A stretch of DNA of 53,253 nucleotides from Rhodoferax lacus (GTDB lineage: Bacteria > Pseudomonadota > Gammaproteobacteria > Burkholderiales > Burkholderiaceae_C), in contig NZ_QFZK01000021.1 of NCBI RefSeq assembly GCF_003415675.1, forward strand, positions 1 to 53,253. The letters are read 5' to 3'. The notes beneath the pieces are model-generated. The model searched no databases and was not told where the DNA came from. It saw nothing but the letters and a program-made list of their open reading frames with translations. Within the stretch, counting starts at the first letter, position 1, and every line of letters starts with the position of its first letter. Positions 24,744 to 33,712 of this stretch are shown here, piece by piece. A program made the translations under genes and the position numbers.

Positions 24744-26372
24744 ATGACCACTCCCACGCTGGACAGGGTTCTGGACGCTGTGTTGCGGGTGGACGCGGGC
24801 CTGAATGTCCAGTTCATTTCCGAATCGGGGCAGCGTTGGTTTACCCGGGTTCCAGGCTCGGAGCTGCCCAGAAACTTTGCCGAAATCGTGCACCCGGAGG
24901 ACCTGCCCGGCTTTCGGCAGTCCATGGCCGATGCTCCCGAATCCTTTTCCTGCGACCTGCGTGTCCTCAAGGGCGGCACGGAGTGCTGGATCAACCTGCG
25001 CAGCTACCTGCTCACGGCGGTACAGCAGCATGTGTTTTGCATCGTCGACATCTCCATGTGGAAGACCGAGGACTCGGCCCTGCGCCATGCGGCCCTGCAT
25101 GACGAACTCACCGGCCTGCCCAACCGCGCCTTCCTGAAGAAGGCGGTGGAACAGCGCATGCTGGATGGCGTTTTTCCTTTTTCGGTGGCCTTGCTGGATC
25201 TGGACGGCTTCAAAAAGGTCAACGACACCTATGGCCACGCCATGGGCGACGCCGTGTTGATCGAGACCACCAAGCGGCTGCAAAAGCTGCTCAATCCGGG
25301 CGACATCATGGCGCGCCTGGGCGGTGACGAATTTGTGATCCTGTTTGACGGCAAGAACGCACAGGCCGCACAAAAGGCCCTGAAGAACGTGCTGCTGGCG
25401 GTGGCCCGCCCCTATGACACGGCGCCGCACAATGCCTATCTGGGAGTGAGCATCGGCGTGGCCGAGTACCCCATGCATGGGGAGGACTACTCCATGCTGC
25501 TCAAGAACGCCGACACCGCCATGTACTTCTCGAAGAAGTCGGGCAAGAACCGGGTGACGGTATTTGCGCTGACCGATGCCAATGTGGATTTCTCCATCAA
25601 GGCGGCCATCCACAACGGGATACAGGAGGGCGAGTTCTTCATGGAGTACCAGCCCCAGTACGACATGGACCGCCGGCTCATAGGCGCCGAGGCCCTGATG
25701 CGCTGGACCAACCGGGACCTGGGCCGGGTCGGCCCGGACCAGTTCATTCCGATCGTGGAGGACTCGGGCCTGATGCCCTTCCTGGGCAAATGGGCGCTGC
25801 GCTACTCCTGCCATCAGCTCAAGAAGTTCCATGCCCTGGATCCGGACTTTGTGCTCTCGGTCAACGTCTCGCCCATCCAGTTCAACAGCGACCACTTCGA
25901 CCAGGAAGTGCTGGAGGTGATTGCCGAAACCGGCATTGACCCCACCCGCCTGATCCTGGAGATCACCGAGTCCACCCTGATGAGCAGCCAGGAGAAAACC
26001 GAACGTGCGCTGGCCCATTTGCGCGAAAAAGGCATCCGCTTTTCCATTGACGACTTTGGCACCGGCTTCTCCAGCCTGTCGTACCTGACGCGCCTGCCGG
26101 TGTCGAGCATCAAGATCGACCGGGCTTTCATCACGGCCATGGGCGCCGGTCCCTCGGCGGAAACTTCGGACAACAAGCTGGTCTGCGCCATGATCAACCT
26201 GGCACACAGCATTGACCTCAAGGTGGTGGCCGAAGGTGTGGAAACCGACATGCAATACGCTTTTCTGAAGAACGCCGGCTGCAACCTGGTGCAGGGCTAC
26301 CTGCTGGGCAAACCCATGTCGGCCGACAGCATGGTGCGTGCGTTCCGGCAGCAACTGGAAGTGGCCGCATGA
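24744..26372 (+). CDS. GGDEF-EAL cyclic-di-GMP enzyme with PAS-like N-terminus
   Basis: A 542-residue cytoplasmic protein: PAS-like region (about 1-105), GGDEF domain (about 115-280, motif LGGDEF at 193-197) and EAL domain (about 295-535). EAL catalytic motifs are intact (GAEALMRW, ITESTL, DDFGTGFSSL, KIDRAF, AEGVET). The product-inhibition RxxD site before GGDEF reads NPGD, so it is not canonical. Both activities are possible; phosphodiesterase is the better supported. ATG 24744 or 24708 may be the start. Its stop overlaps the next HDOD gene (ATGA), showing coupling. Confidence 0.9.
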   Translation: MTTPTLDRVLDAVLRVDAGLNVQFISESGQRWFTRVPGSELPRNFAEIVHPEDLPGFRQSMADAPESFSCDLRVLKGGTECWINLRSYLLTAVQQHVFCIVDISMWKTEDSALRHAALHDELTGLPNRAFLKKAVEQRMLDGVFPFSVALLDLDGFKKVNDTYGHAMGDAVLIETTKRLQKLLNPGDIMARLGGDEFVILFDGKNAQAAQKALKNVLLAVARPYDTAPHNAYLGVSIGVAEYPMHGEDYSMLLKNADTAMYFSKKSGKNRVTVFALTDANVDFSIKAAIHNGIQEGEFFMEYQPQYDMDRRLIGAEALMRWTNRDLGRVGPDQFIPIVEDSGLMPFLGKWALRYSCHQLKKFHALDPDFVLSVNVSPIQFNSDHFDQEVLEVIAETGIDPTRLILEITESTLMSSQEKTERALAHLREKGIRFSIDDFGTGFSSLSYLTRLPVSSIKIDRAFITAMGAGPSAETSDNKLVCAMINLAHSIDLKVVAEGVETDMQYAFLKNAGCNLVQGYLLGKPMSADSMVRAFRQQLEVAA

Positions 26373-27652
26373 GCTCCGCCGTTGTCGACAAACTGCTGCT
26401 GGCCATCCGCGACTCCAAGGGCGTGCCAGCCAGCGAACGCTCGGTGGCATCGGTGCTGGGTGCGCTGGACAGCAGCAACGAGGGCAAGCACGCGGTTGTG
26501 AGCCACATCATTGAAGACTTTGCCCTGACGCAAAAAGTCCTCAAGCTGGCCAACTCGTCGATGTACGCGCCCTTTGGTGCGGGCTCAGCCTCGGTAAGTT
26601 CCGCCCTGGACGTTCTGGGCACGGACGCCGTGCTGCACCTGGTGCTGGGCGCCGACCTGATATCCGAAGAAGACCTGCAGCAGGACGACAACCTGTCCCG
26701 CACCCTGCTGGCCTCCGAGCTGGCACGCAGTGCCTGCGATGACCGCGTCGAGGATGCCTCGATTGCCACCCTGATGGTGGAGATCGGCCGCCTCATGACC
26801 GGCAAGTACCTGCCCACCGAGGCCCAGACCATTGCCACACGGGTGGCCGAGGGACAAGACCCGCAGGACGCTGCCAGCGCCGTTCTGGGCATGTCCTACC
26901 AGGAGCTGGGCGTGGAACTGGCGGCACGCTGGAACTTGCCCGACACCCTGCGCTCGGTCATCAATGGCACGGGCGACCCCACGCTGGTGGGCATTGCCCG
27001 CTTCTCCAGCGCGGCGTCCTCCCTGATTCACGAAGGCAAGCTCGAAGCAGCCAACACCTTGCTGCTCAACCTGGATGTACCCGGCGTGAACAAGGCGCAG
27101 TTGGGCGCACTGGTGGGCCGCAAGGTGGAAGCAGCCCGGCAAGCGGCAAGAGCCGTATCCGGCGGCTCTGCCGAGGCCGATCTGGGCGTGCTGCTGCAGA
27201 CCTTGCAGGACAAGAAGAGCTCGCTGGAAGAGCTGACCAAGGCCCTGCTGGCGGGCCTGACCGACTCCCTGAAGACCGCGCATTGCCTGCTGTTCATGCT
27301 GACCCGCTCGGGCGAGCAGCGCGTGCGCTATGGCCACGGCAAGGGCGTGGACGAACTGCGCAACAAGCTCAAGGTGTCTGCCGACTTCCTGCCCACCGCG
27401 TTCCATGCTGCCATCAAGAAAAACATCGATGTGTCGATTGCCGATGTCTCCAAACTCAAGGACGCGTCCCTGCCGGAGGGCTACCGCACCTTGCTGCCCC
27501 ACGTCACGCGCTTCATCATCCTGCCCATAGCCACCAGCCGGGTTTCCGGTCTGCTGTATTGCGACTGGGACACAACGGGTGCTCTCAATCAGTCGGAGAT
27601 TGAAGCCCTGAAGAAACTGCGCAACATGCTGCTGCCTTTCTTCCCGCAATAA
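26369..27652 (+). CDS. HDOD domain protein with GAF-like C-terminus
   Basis: A 427-residue protein. An HDOD-type region spans about residues 20-220 (DFALTQKVLKLANSSMYAPF, SVSSALDVLGTDAVLHLVLG, LGVELAARWNLPDTLR). A helical linker follows. The last ~140 residues look like a GAF-type sensor (AHCLLFMLTRSGEQ ... FIILPIATSRVSGLLYCDW). Its ATG overlaps the stop of the GGDEF-EAL gene by four bases, so the two are made together and probably act in one c-di-GMP pathway. The ligand is unknown. Confidence 0.85.
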   Translation: MSSAVVDKLLLAIRDSKGVPASERSVASVLGALDSSNEGKHAVVSHIIEDFALTQKVLKLANSSMYAPFGAGSASVSSALDVLGTDAVLHLVLGADLISEEDLQQDDNLSRTLLASELARSACDDRVEDASIATLMVEIGRLMTGKYLPTEAQTIATRVAEGQDPQDAASAVLGMSYQELGVELAARWNLPDTLRSVINGTGDPTLVGIARFSSAASSLIHEGKLEAANTLLLNLDVPGVNKAQLGALVGRKVEAARQAARAVSGGSAEADLGVLLQTLQDKKSSLEELTKALLAGLTDSLKTAHCLLFMLTRSGEQRVRYGHGKGVDELRNKLKVSADFLPTAFHAAIKKNIDVSIADVSKLKDASLPEGYRTLLPHVTRFIILPIATSRVSGLLYCDWDTTGALNQSEIEALKKLRNMLLPFFPQ

Positions 27653-27699
27653 GGCCCGTGGCACACGATATTTATTGCAGGACTTCTGACTTACCCGCG

Positions 27700-27728
27700 T
27701 TGTAATGCACGCAGGCTGGAGGTATAAA
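27700..27728 (+). promoter_or_regulatory. Sigma-70-like promoter of the cache-chemoreceptor operon
   Basis: TTGTAA (27700-27705) and TATAAA (27723-27728) are separated by exactly 17 bases and lie about 50 bases before the cache-protein start codon. It is a good match to the housekeeping consensus. No flagellar sigma-28 pattern was seen. Confidence 0.6.
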
Positions 27729-27776
27729 GATTTGGTCGGTCTTTTTACTCCAATACATTCAGTCGAAGGAAATCCC

Positions 27777-28247
27777 ATGAAACCGTTTGCAGCTGCATCC
27801 TCCCTTGTACTGGCCCTGGTTGCCATCATGGCGCCCATCCAGGCCACGGCCGACACCAAGGCCACCGCGGCAGAAGCCACGGCGATGGTGAAAAAAGGTG
27901 TGGCCGCACTCAAGGCCGGTGGCAAAGACCATGACAAGCTCTACACCGAAGTCACCGCCAAGGACGCCAAGTGGGTCGACCGTGACCTGTACCTGGTGGT
28001 CTACGGCATGGATGGCAGCGTCAAGGCCCACGGTGCCAACGCCAAGCTGGTAGGCAACAACCTGATGGACATGCTCGACATCGATGGCAAGCCCTACATC
28101 AAGGAGCGCATCGACCTGGCCAAGTCCAAGGGTTCGTTCTGGCAGGACTACAAGTTCACCAACCCCACCACCAAGAAGATAGAACCCAAGAGCATGTACT
28201 GCGAGAAGGTGGACGAACTGGTGGCCTGCGCCGGTATCTATAAATGA
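27777..28247 (+). CDS. Periplasmic single-cache sensor protein
   Basis: A 156-residue exported protein with a signal peptide ending near ATAD (residue 25). A small cache-type ligand-binding fold follows (DRDLYLVVYGMDGSVKAHG, GNNLMDMLDIDGKPYIKE, GSFWQDYKFTNPTTKK). Two Cys near the C-terminus (YCEKVDELVACAG) could form a disulfide. It has no membrane anchor after cleavage. Its stop codon overlaps the start of the chemoreceptor gene, so the soluble sensor and receptor are probably partners. The start at 27777 has AAGGA upstream. Confidence 0.85.
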   Translation: MKPFAAASSLVLALVAIMAPIQATADTKATAAEATAMVKKGVAALKAGGKDHDKLYTEVTAKDAKWVDRDLYLVVYGMDGSVKAHGANAKLVGNNLMDMLDIDGKPYIKERIDLAKSKGSFWQDYKFTNPTTKKIEPKSMYCEKVDELVACAGIYK

Positions 28248-29809
28248 GGCTGGGCTACAAGCTGCTGGCCGCCCCTCTGTTGACGGCGGTCGTGGTGATT
28301 GCTGCCGGACAGATCAACGGCTACTTGCAGAATGTGCAGGCCGACAAGGGCCTGGCCTCCTCGAAGGACAGCCTGGACCTGTTCAAGACCATGGCCAGCG
28401 CACAGCAACAGGTGGCCGAGGTGCATGCCGGCGTTTACCGCACCGTGGCACTGGTGGATTCGCTGGACGCGGACAAGGTCAAGTCCATGCGTGCGGAGTT
28501 CACCACGCAATTGGCCGGTGTGCAGCGCGTGGTGACGGCCCTCGCCGAAGACACCGCGCTGGATGCCAAGGTGCAGGGCGAAATCAAGACCGCAGCCGCC
28601 CTGGTTGGCTCGTATGCCAAGCAGGCCGATGCGGCCATCAACTTCGCGCAGATCGATGCCAACACCGGCATTGGCGCCATGCAACGCGCGGAAGTGACTT
28701 TCAAGCAACTCATCAAGGCCGCAGGCGAGATCACGGCAGAGATTGAAACCCGCTCGCATGACACCATCACGCAGTCGCGCGAACAGGGGCGCAGCATCAG
28801 CTGGACCCTGGCGCTGGTGTCGGTGCTGGTGGGTGGCGTGGCCGTGCTGCTGGCCTGGCGCATGCAGCAGAAAATCGTGGCCGAACTGGCCCATGCGGCC
28901 CACGTTGCCCATGAGGTCGCGCAGGGCAATCTGGCAGTAGACGCCAGCACCCGGCGCGACGACGAGGTGGGCGACCTGCTGCGCGCCATGGGTGCCATGG
29001 CGCAGCAACTGAACCAGTCGATTGCCACGGTGCGCGAGTCCTCCGAGTCGATTCGTCTGGCCAGCGCCGAAATTGCCACCGGCAACCAGGACCTGAGCCT
29101 GCGCACCGAGCAGACCGCCAGCAACCTGCAGAGCGCCTCGAGTTCCACCGAACAGCTCAACCACACCGTCAGCCAGTCGGCCGCCGCGGCGCAGCAGGCC
29201 TTTGCCCTGGCAGCCAGTGCCTCTGCGGTGGCGGCCCGGGGCGGCGCGGTCATGGGGCAGGTGGTATCCACCATGGAAGAGATCAACGTCAGTGCGCGCA
29301 GGATCTTCGACATCATTGGCGTGATTGACGGCATTGCCTTCCAGACCAATATCCTGGCGCTCAATGCAGCGGTCGAGGCGGCCCGTGCGGGGGAGCAGGG
29401 GCGCGGCTTTGCCGTGGTGGCCAGTGAAGTGCGTTCCCTGGCCGGGCGTTCGGCCGAGGCGGCCCGGGAAATCAAGACGCTCATAGGCGTCTCGGTGGAC
29501 AAGGTGGACTCGGGCTCGCGTCTGGTGACCAGTGCCGGGCAGACCATGGACGAAATTGTCGGCTCGGTGCAGCGTGTGTCAGACATCATCGGCGAGATCT
29601 CTGGCGCGGCCAGCGAACAAAGCCATGGCATTGGCCAGGTGAACACGGCCGTCAACGAACTCGACCAGATGACCCAGCAAAACGCCGCCCTGGTGGAGCA
29701 GTCCGCAGCCGCGGCACAGAGCCTGCGCGAGCAGGCCCAGCGGCTGGCCCAGGTGGTGTCCACATTCAAACTCTCGGGCCAGTCCGGGAACGTGCTGGCG
29801 CTGCGCTGA
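28244..29809 (+). CDS. Methyl-accepting chemotaxis protein
   Basis: A 521-residue transmembrane chemoreceptor. The order is: TM1 (about 5-22), a periplasmic four-helix-bundle-like domain (about 25-185), TM2 (about 188-207), HAMP (about 210-262), and a cytoplasmic signalling domain with the conserved hairpin tip IDGIAFQTNILALNAAVEAA. No C-terminal CheR-tethering WxxF-type pentapeptide is present; it ends SGNVLALR. The ATG overlaps the cache-protein stop by four bases. The receptor may sense through the partner cache protein or directly. Confidence 0.95.
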   Translation: MRLGYKLLAAPLLTAVVVIAAGQINGYLQNVQADKGLASSKDSLDLFKTMASAQQQVAEVHAGVYRTVALVDSLDADKVKSMRAEFTTQLAGVQRVVTALAEDTALDAKVQGEIKTAAALVGSYAKQADAAINFAQIDANTGIGAMQRAEVTFKQLIKAAGEITAEIETRSHDTITQSREQGRSISWTLALVSVLVGGVAVLLAWRMQQKIVAELAHAAHVAHEVAQGNLAVDASTRRDDEVGDLLRAMGAMAQQLNQSIATVRESSESIRLASAEIATGNQDLSLRTEQTASNLQSASSSTEQLNHTVSQSAAAAQQAFALAASASAVAARGGAVMGQVVSTMEEINVSARRIFDIIGVIDGIAFQTNILALNAAVEAARAGEQGRGFAVVASEVRSLAGRSAEAAREIKTLIGVSVDKVDSGSRLVTSAGQTMDEIVGSVQRVSDIIGEISGAASEQSHGIGQVNTAVNELDQMTQQNAALVEQSAAAAQSLREQAQRLAQVVSTFKLSGQSGNVLALR

Positions 29810-29817
29810 AAACACCC

Positions 29818-32022
29818 ATGCCTGCCACGCAAGCCCTGGCCGAGGTGGCACAACTGACTGCGGAGCTGCAGGCCTGCAGGGACCTGCTGGCCAGACAAAC
29901 CCGGTCCCTGCAGGTGGCCGAGCAAAAGGTGGCCAGTACCGAGCTTGAGTTCAACCGCGACTTCGGCTCCTTCCTGGACAAGACCAGCGACTTCGTTTAT
30001 TTCAAGAACCGCGAAGGGCGCATGCGGTTTTGCAGCCAGTCGATGGCCACCCTGTTTGGCTATGCCGATTGGCGCGAGATGGTGGGCCGACTGGACCGCG
30101 AGCTCTTCCCGCCGGAAAGCTCAGAGGTCTACGCTGATGAAGAGGCCTACGTCTTTGCCCAAGGCCAGCCCCTGCTCAACAAGGTCAACAGCTACCGCGG
30201 CGCCAACGCGCAGCAGGGGTATGTGCAAACCAGCCGCTGGCCACTCTTCAACGCGCAGGGCGAGGTGGAGAGCATCTTTGGCATCGGCCGCGATGTGACC
30301 GACAACCGCCAGACCCAGGCGCATATCCAGCTGGCCGCCAGTGTGTTCACGCATGCGCGCGAGGGCATCATGATTTGCGATGCGCAGGGCAGCATCGTGG
30401 ATGTCAACGCCTCCTTCAGCCGCATCACCGGCTACCGCCGCGAAGAGGTGATTGGCGCCAATCCGCGCATCCTCAATTCCGGGCGGCAGGACGCGGCGTT
30501 TTACGCCGCCATGTGGCAAACCATTGTGAAGGCCGGCCACTGGTCCGGTGAGATCTGGAACCGCCACAAGAGCGGCGCGGTCTATGCCGAGATACTCACC
30601 ATCAGCACCGTGTTTGATGCCGAGCAGCAGGTCAAGAACTACGTGGCGCTGTTTACCGACATCACGCCCATGAAGGAGCACCAGAGCCAGCTCGAGCACA
30701 TGGCGCACTACGACATGCTCACCGGCCTGCCCAACCGCCTGCTGTTTGCCGACCGCCTGGGCCAGGCCATGCGCCAGAGTGACCGCAGCAAGCACTCCCT
30801 GAGCGTGATCTATCTGGACCTCGATGGCTTCAAGGCCGTCAATGACACCTATGGCCATGAGACCGGTGACGCCTTGCTGGTGACGCTGGCACAGCGCATG
30901 CGGCTGGCCCTGCGCGAGGGCGATTCGCTGGCCCGCTTTGGTGGCGACGAATTCGTGGCGGTACTGGTCGGCCTGGAGCATGCCCACGACTGCGTGCCGG
31001 TGCTCGAGCGTCTGCTGCTGGCCGCAGCCGAGCCGGTCAAACTGTCGTTCAATGACGAGCCTGTCAGCCTGCACGTGTCGGCCAGCATAGGCGCCACCAT
31101 CTACCCCAAGGACGGCGCCGATGCCGACCTGCTGATGCGCCATGCCGACCAGGCCATGTACCTGGCCAAGCAAGCCGGCAAGAACCGCTACCACCTGTTT
31201 GATGTGGCCCACGATACCGCCGTCAAACACCAGCGCGAATGGCTGGACCAAATGCGCCGGGCGCTAAAAGAAGGCGAGTTTGTGCTGTATTACCAGCCCA
31301 AGGTGGACATGCACAGCGGCCTGGTGTTGGGCGCAGAGGCACTGATCCGCTGGCAGCATCCCCAGCGCGGCCTGCTGCTGCCCGCCGAATTTCTGCCGGG
31401 CATTGAAAACCATGAACTCAGCGTGGAAGTGGGCGAATGGGTGATCGCCACGGCGGTGGCGCAGATCGGTGCCTGGCAGGCGCAGCACCTGTTGCTGTCG
31501 GTGAGTGTCAACATCGGCGCCCTGCAGTTGCAGCAGCACCATTTTGTAGACCGGCTGATGGCTATTCTGGAGCGCCACCCCGACGTGCCGCACCGGCACC
31601 TGGAACTGGAGATCCTGGAGAGCAGTGCGCTCAAGGACATTGCCGTGGTGGCCCAGGTGCTGCATGCCTGCCACGCCCGGGAGGTGCGCATTGCGCTGGA
31701 TGATTTTGGCACCGGCTACTCCTCGCTGACCTACCTCAAGCACCTGCCCGCCGAGACGCTGAAGATCGACCAGAGCTTTGTGCGCGACATGGTGAGCGAC
31801 CCGGAAGACCTGGCCATCGTCAACGGTGTGATCGGGCTGGCCCGGGCCTTTGGCCGCCAGGTGATTGCCGAAGGTGTGGAGACCGCCCAGCAAAGCGCGC
31901 TGCTGCTGTCGCTGGGCTGCCACCAGATGCAGGGCTTTGGCATTGCCAGGCCCATGCCGGCCGCGCACTTCATCCCGTGGATGCGCCAGTGGCAGGCCAG
32001 CCCCTTTGTGCACGCGAGTTAA
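29818..32022 (+). CDS. PAS-PAS-GGDEF-EAL cyclic-di-GMP protein
   Basis: A 734-residue cytoplasmic protein. An N-terminal coiled coil (about 1-40) and two PAS domains (about 45-160 and 170-285; FGIGRDVTDNRQTQ, FTDITPMKEHQ) lead to GGDEF (about 300-460, RFGGDEF) and EAL (about 475-725). An intact product-inhibition site REGD lies five residues before GGDEF. EAL motifs are complete (GAEALIRW, ILESSAL, LDDFGTGYSSL, KIDQSF, AEGVET). It begins 8 bases after the chemoreceptor stop, so it is likely in the same operon and could link chemosensing to c-di-GMP. Confidence 0.92.
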   Translation: MPATQALAEVAQLTAELQACRDLLARQTRSLQVAEQKVASTELEFNRDFGSFLDKTSDFVYFKNREGRMRFCSQSMATLFGYADWREMVGRLDRELFPPESSEVYADEEAYVFAQGQPLLNKVNSYRGANAQQGYVQTSRWPLFNAQGEVESIFGIGRDVTDNRQTQAHIQLAASVFTHAREGIMICDAQGSIVDVNASFSRITGYRREEVIGANPRILNSGRQDAAFYAAMWQTIVKAGHWSGEIWNRHKSGAVYAEILTISTVFDAEQQVKNYVALFTDITPMKEHQSQLEHMAHYDMLTGLPNRLLFADRLGQAMRQSDRSKHSLSVIYLDLDGFKAVNDTYGHETGDALLVTLAQRMRLALREGDSLARFGGDEFVAVLVGLEHAHDCVPVLERLLLAAAEPVKLSFNDEPVSLHVSASIGATIYPKDGADADLLMRHADQAMYLAKQAGKNRYHLFDVAHDTAVKHQREWLDQMRRALKEGEFVLYYQPKVDMHSGLVLGAEALIRWQHPQRGLLLPAEFLPGIENHELSVEVGEWVIATAVAQIGAWQAQHLLLSVSVNIGALQLQQHHFVDRLMAILERHPDVPHRHLELEILESSALKDIAVVAQVLHACHAREVRIALDDFGTGYSSLTYLKHLPAETLKIDQSFVRDMVSDPEDLAIVNGVIGLARAFGRQVIAEGVETAQQSALLLSLGCHQMQGFGIARPMPAAHFIPWMRQWQASPFVHAS

Positions 32023-32095
32023 GGCGGCGCTGCACGCTATGCTTGAGCCTGTCCACGCCGACTCCGGCTGGGCCCCCTATCTTTTCCAGGTACCC

Positions 32096-32581
32096 ATGCG
32101 CCCCTTCCCTTTCCTGCGAGCTCCCTCCCTGCAACTGCTGCGCCGCGCCGCCATGGCCGGCTTGTGTGCCACCCTGATGGGCCACGCCGCCTGGGCGCAA
32201 GACGTTGTGGTGCAAAACGCCTGGGTCCGCGCGACCGTACCGGGACAAAAGGCCACAGGCGCCTTCATGAGCCTGTCCTCGGCCAGTGGTTCGCGCCTCA
32301 AGTCCGTCACGACCCCCGTGGCCGGTGTGGCGGAAGTACATGAAATGCGCGTGGAAGACAACATCATGAAGATGCAGGCCCTCAAGGGCGGCCTGGAGCT
32401 GCCCGCCGGCAAGACCGTGGAGCTCAAGCCCGGCAGCTACCACCTGATGCTGATGGACCTGAAAATGCCCCTGCCCAAAGACAGCCGCATTCCCCTGACG
32501 CTGGTGTTTGTGAATGCACGCGGCGTGGAGAGCAAGACCGAGCTGACCCTGCCCGTCAGCGTGCTGGCGCCCACACACTGA
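32096..32581 (+). CDS. Periplasmic copper chaperone PCuAC, copy 1
   Basis: A 161-residue exported protein with a signal peptide ending at AWAQ (about residue 35) and a PCuAC domain (DUF461). Copper(I) ligands are visible in the usual order: VHEM...IMKM and YHLMLM. Such proteins deliver Cu(I) to cytochrome oxidase or move it through the periplasm. The start at 32096 is chosen for the signal peptide; in-frame sequence upstream overlaps the preceding gene. It is 114 bases ahead of the DUF2946-led copper operon and closely related to copy 2 at 33197. Confidence 0.9.
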   Translation: MRPFPFLRAPSLQLLRRAAMAGLCATLMGHAAWAQDVVVQNAWVRATVPGQKATGAFMSLSSASGSRLKSVTTPVAGVAEVHEMRVEDNIMKMQALKGGLELPAGKTVELKPGSYHLMLMDLKMPLPKDSRIPLTLVFVNARGVESKTELTLPVSVLAPTH

Positions 32582-32695
32582 GGCCTGCGCACCCATCCAC
32601 ATAAAGGAAGGGTGTGCCAAAAATTACCGGTTTATTGCAAGCGCTCCAACTTATCGGTATTTACCTGCCGTTTGCCTTGCGGCAATAATCACACC

Positions 32696-33052
32696 ATGCA
32701 AACCCTTCGCAACGCCAAACTGATCGCCCGCTTCGTGCTGGTCTGGTTTGCCTTGTCGATCGGTGTGGCCATTGCTTCGCCCATGGTCAATCCGCAAGGC
32801 ATGCAGCTGGTCTGCTCCGGCTCCACAGCCATGAAGATTGTGGTGACCGATGACAACGGCCAGGCCACCACCAGCAGCCACACACTCGAGTGCCCGCTGT
32901 GTGCCAGCATCAGTGCCCCGCCTCCCATGGAGATCGTGGCCTTTGGTTCGGCGGCACCGGTGGCCTTTGCAGCGCCCCTCTACGGCGCCAGTGACATCCC
33001 GCTCACCCTGACCGCGCCTCCGCCTGCGCGCGGCCCCCCGGCGCGCTCCTGA
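32696..33052 (+). CDS. DUF2946 protein, first copy of the copper cluster
   Basis: A 118-residue protein with an N-terminal hydrophobic segment (about 10-28; signal or anchor) and the CPLC metal-binding-type motif typical of DUF2946, a family repeatedly found beside copper-uptake receptors. The C-terminal third is Pro/Ala-rich. It heads a co-directional run of copper genes and is followed by a 144-base gap with two hairpins. The molecular role of the family is not established; periplasmic copper binding is an inference from CxxC and context. Confidence 0.8.
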   Translation: MQTLRNAKLIARFVLVWFALSIGVAIASPMVNPQGMQLVCSGSTAMKIVVTDDNGQATTSSHTLECPLCASISAPPPMEIVAFGSAAPVAFAAPLYGASDIPLTLTAPPPARGPPARS

Positions 33053-33060
33053 AGCCTTGC

Positions 33061-33140
33061 CTGCAGGCATCCACTTCGTGGCTGCCTGCAGCGCCCTGTA
33101 TCCCGGGAAGGTGATTGCGTTGGCCCTGCTGTGCAGGGCC
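33061..33140 (+). promoter_or_regulatory. Two hairpins between DUF2946 and PCuAC copy 2
   Basis: A perfect 9-bp inverted repeat (33061-33069 with 33083-33091) is followed by a perfect 7-bp repeat (33122-33128 with 33134-33140). No T-run follows either. They lie in the 144-base gap inside the copper gene run and may control mRNA stability or attenuation. Confidence 0.4.
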
Positions 33141-33196
33141 CGCACCCATCCCGCCTGTCTGCATCCCGATCACGGCGCACCTGCGTCGCCCAAAAA

Positions 33197-33700
33197 ATGA
33201 ACCACACACCTTTTGCAGTCCACACAACCCTGCGCAAAACTTCACGGCTTGCCATGGCAAGCCTGCTGGCCATTTGCGCTTGCGGCCTCGCCATCGCGCA
33301 GAACGTCACCATCAGCAAGCCCTGGGCGCGCGCCACCGTGCAAGGCCAGAAGGCAGCGGGGGTCTTCATGGACCTGAGCGCCGCTGTCGGCACGCGGCTG
33401 GTGTCCGCCTCGTCGCCGGTAGCCGCCTTCGGCCAGGTCCACACCATGCGCATGGAGGGTGACATCATGAAGATGCAGGCCCTCAAGGAAGGGCTGGAAC
33501 TTCCCGCAGGAAAGACCGTGGAACTCAAGCCCGGCGGCTTCCACATCATGCTGATGGACCTGCGGATCCCGCTGCAGAAAGACAGCACCCTGCCGCTGAC
33601 CCTGGTGTTCATGGACGCCAAGGGCGTGGAAAGCCGCACAGAGATAACCGTCCCCGTGCAGGCCATGGGCCAGGCACCACACACCCACACCAGCAACTAA
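33197..33700 (+). CDS. Periplasmic copper chaperone PCuAC, copy 2
   Basis: A 167-residue exported PCuAC protein. The signal peptide ends at AIAQ (about residue 36). The ligand pattern VHTM...IMKM and FHIMLM matches copy 1, and the central part (MKMQALK, GLELPAGKTVELKPG) is nearly the same in both. The C-terminus adds a His-containing tail (APHTHTSN). The start at 33197 gives a normal signal peptide. The copies probably arose by duplication within this cluster. It is followed 12 bases later by the copper-uptake-associated protein. Confidence 0.92.
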   Translation: MNHTPFAVHTTLRKTSRLAMASLLAICACGLAIAQNVTISKPWARATVQGQKAAGVFMDLSAAVGTRLVSASSPVAAFGQVHTMRMEGDIMKMQALKEGLELPAGKTVELKPGGFHIMLMDLRIPLQKDSTLPLTLVFMDAKGVESRTEITVPVQAMGQAPHTHTSN

Positions 33701-33712
33701 AGGAGAACCCCC

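Noticed and set aside
24600..26450. A 616-codon minus-strand frame
   Set aside because: Antisense to the GGDEF-EAL gene, which has all catalytic motifs.
26585..27937. A 450-codon minus-strand frame
   Set aside because: Antisense to the second HDOD gene and crosses a promoter and gene boundary.
28435..29925. A 496-codon minus-strand frame rich in Ser, Ala and Arg
   Set aside because: Shadow of the chemoreceptor gene; composition typical of an antisense frame.
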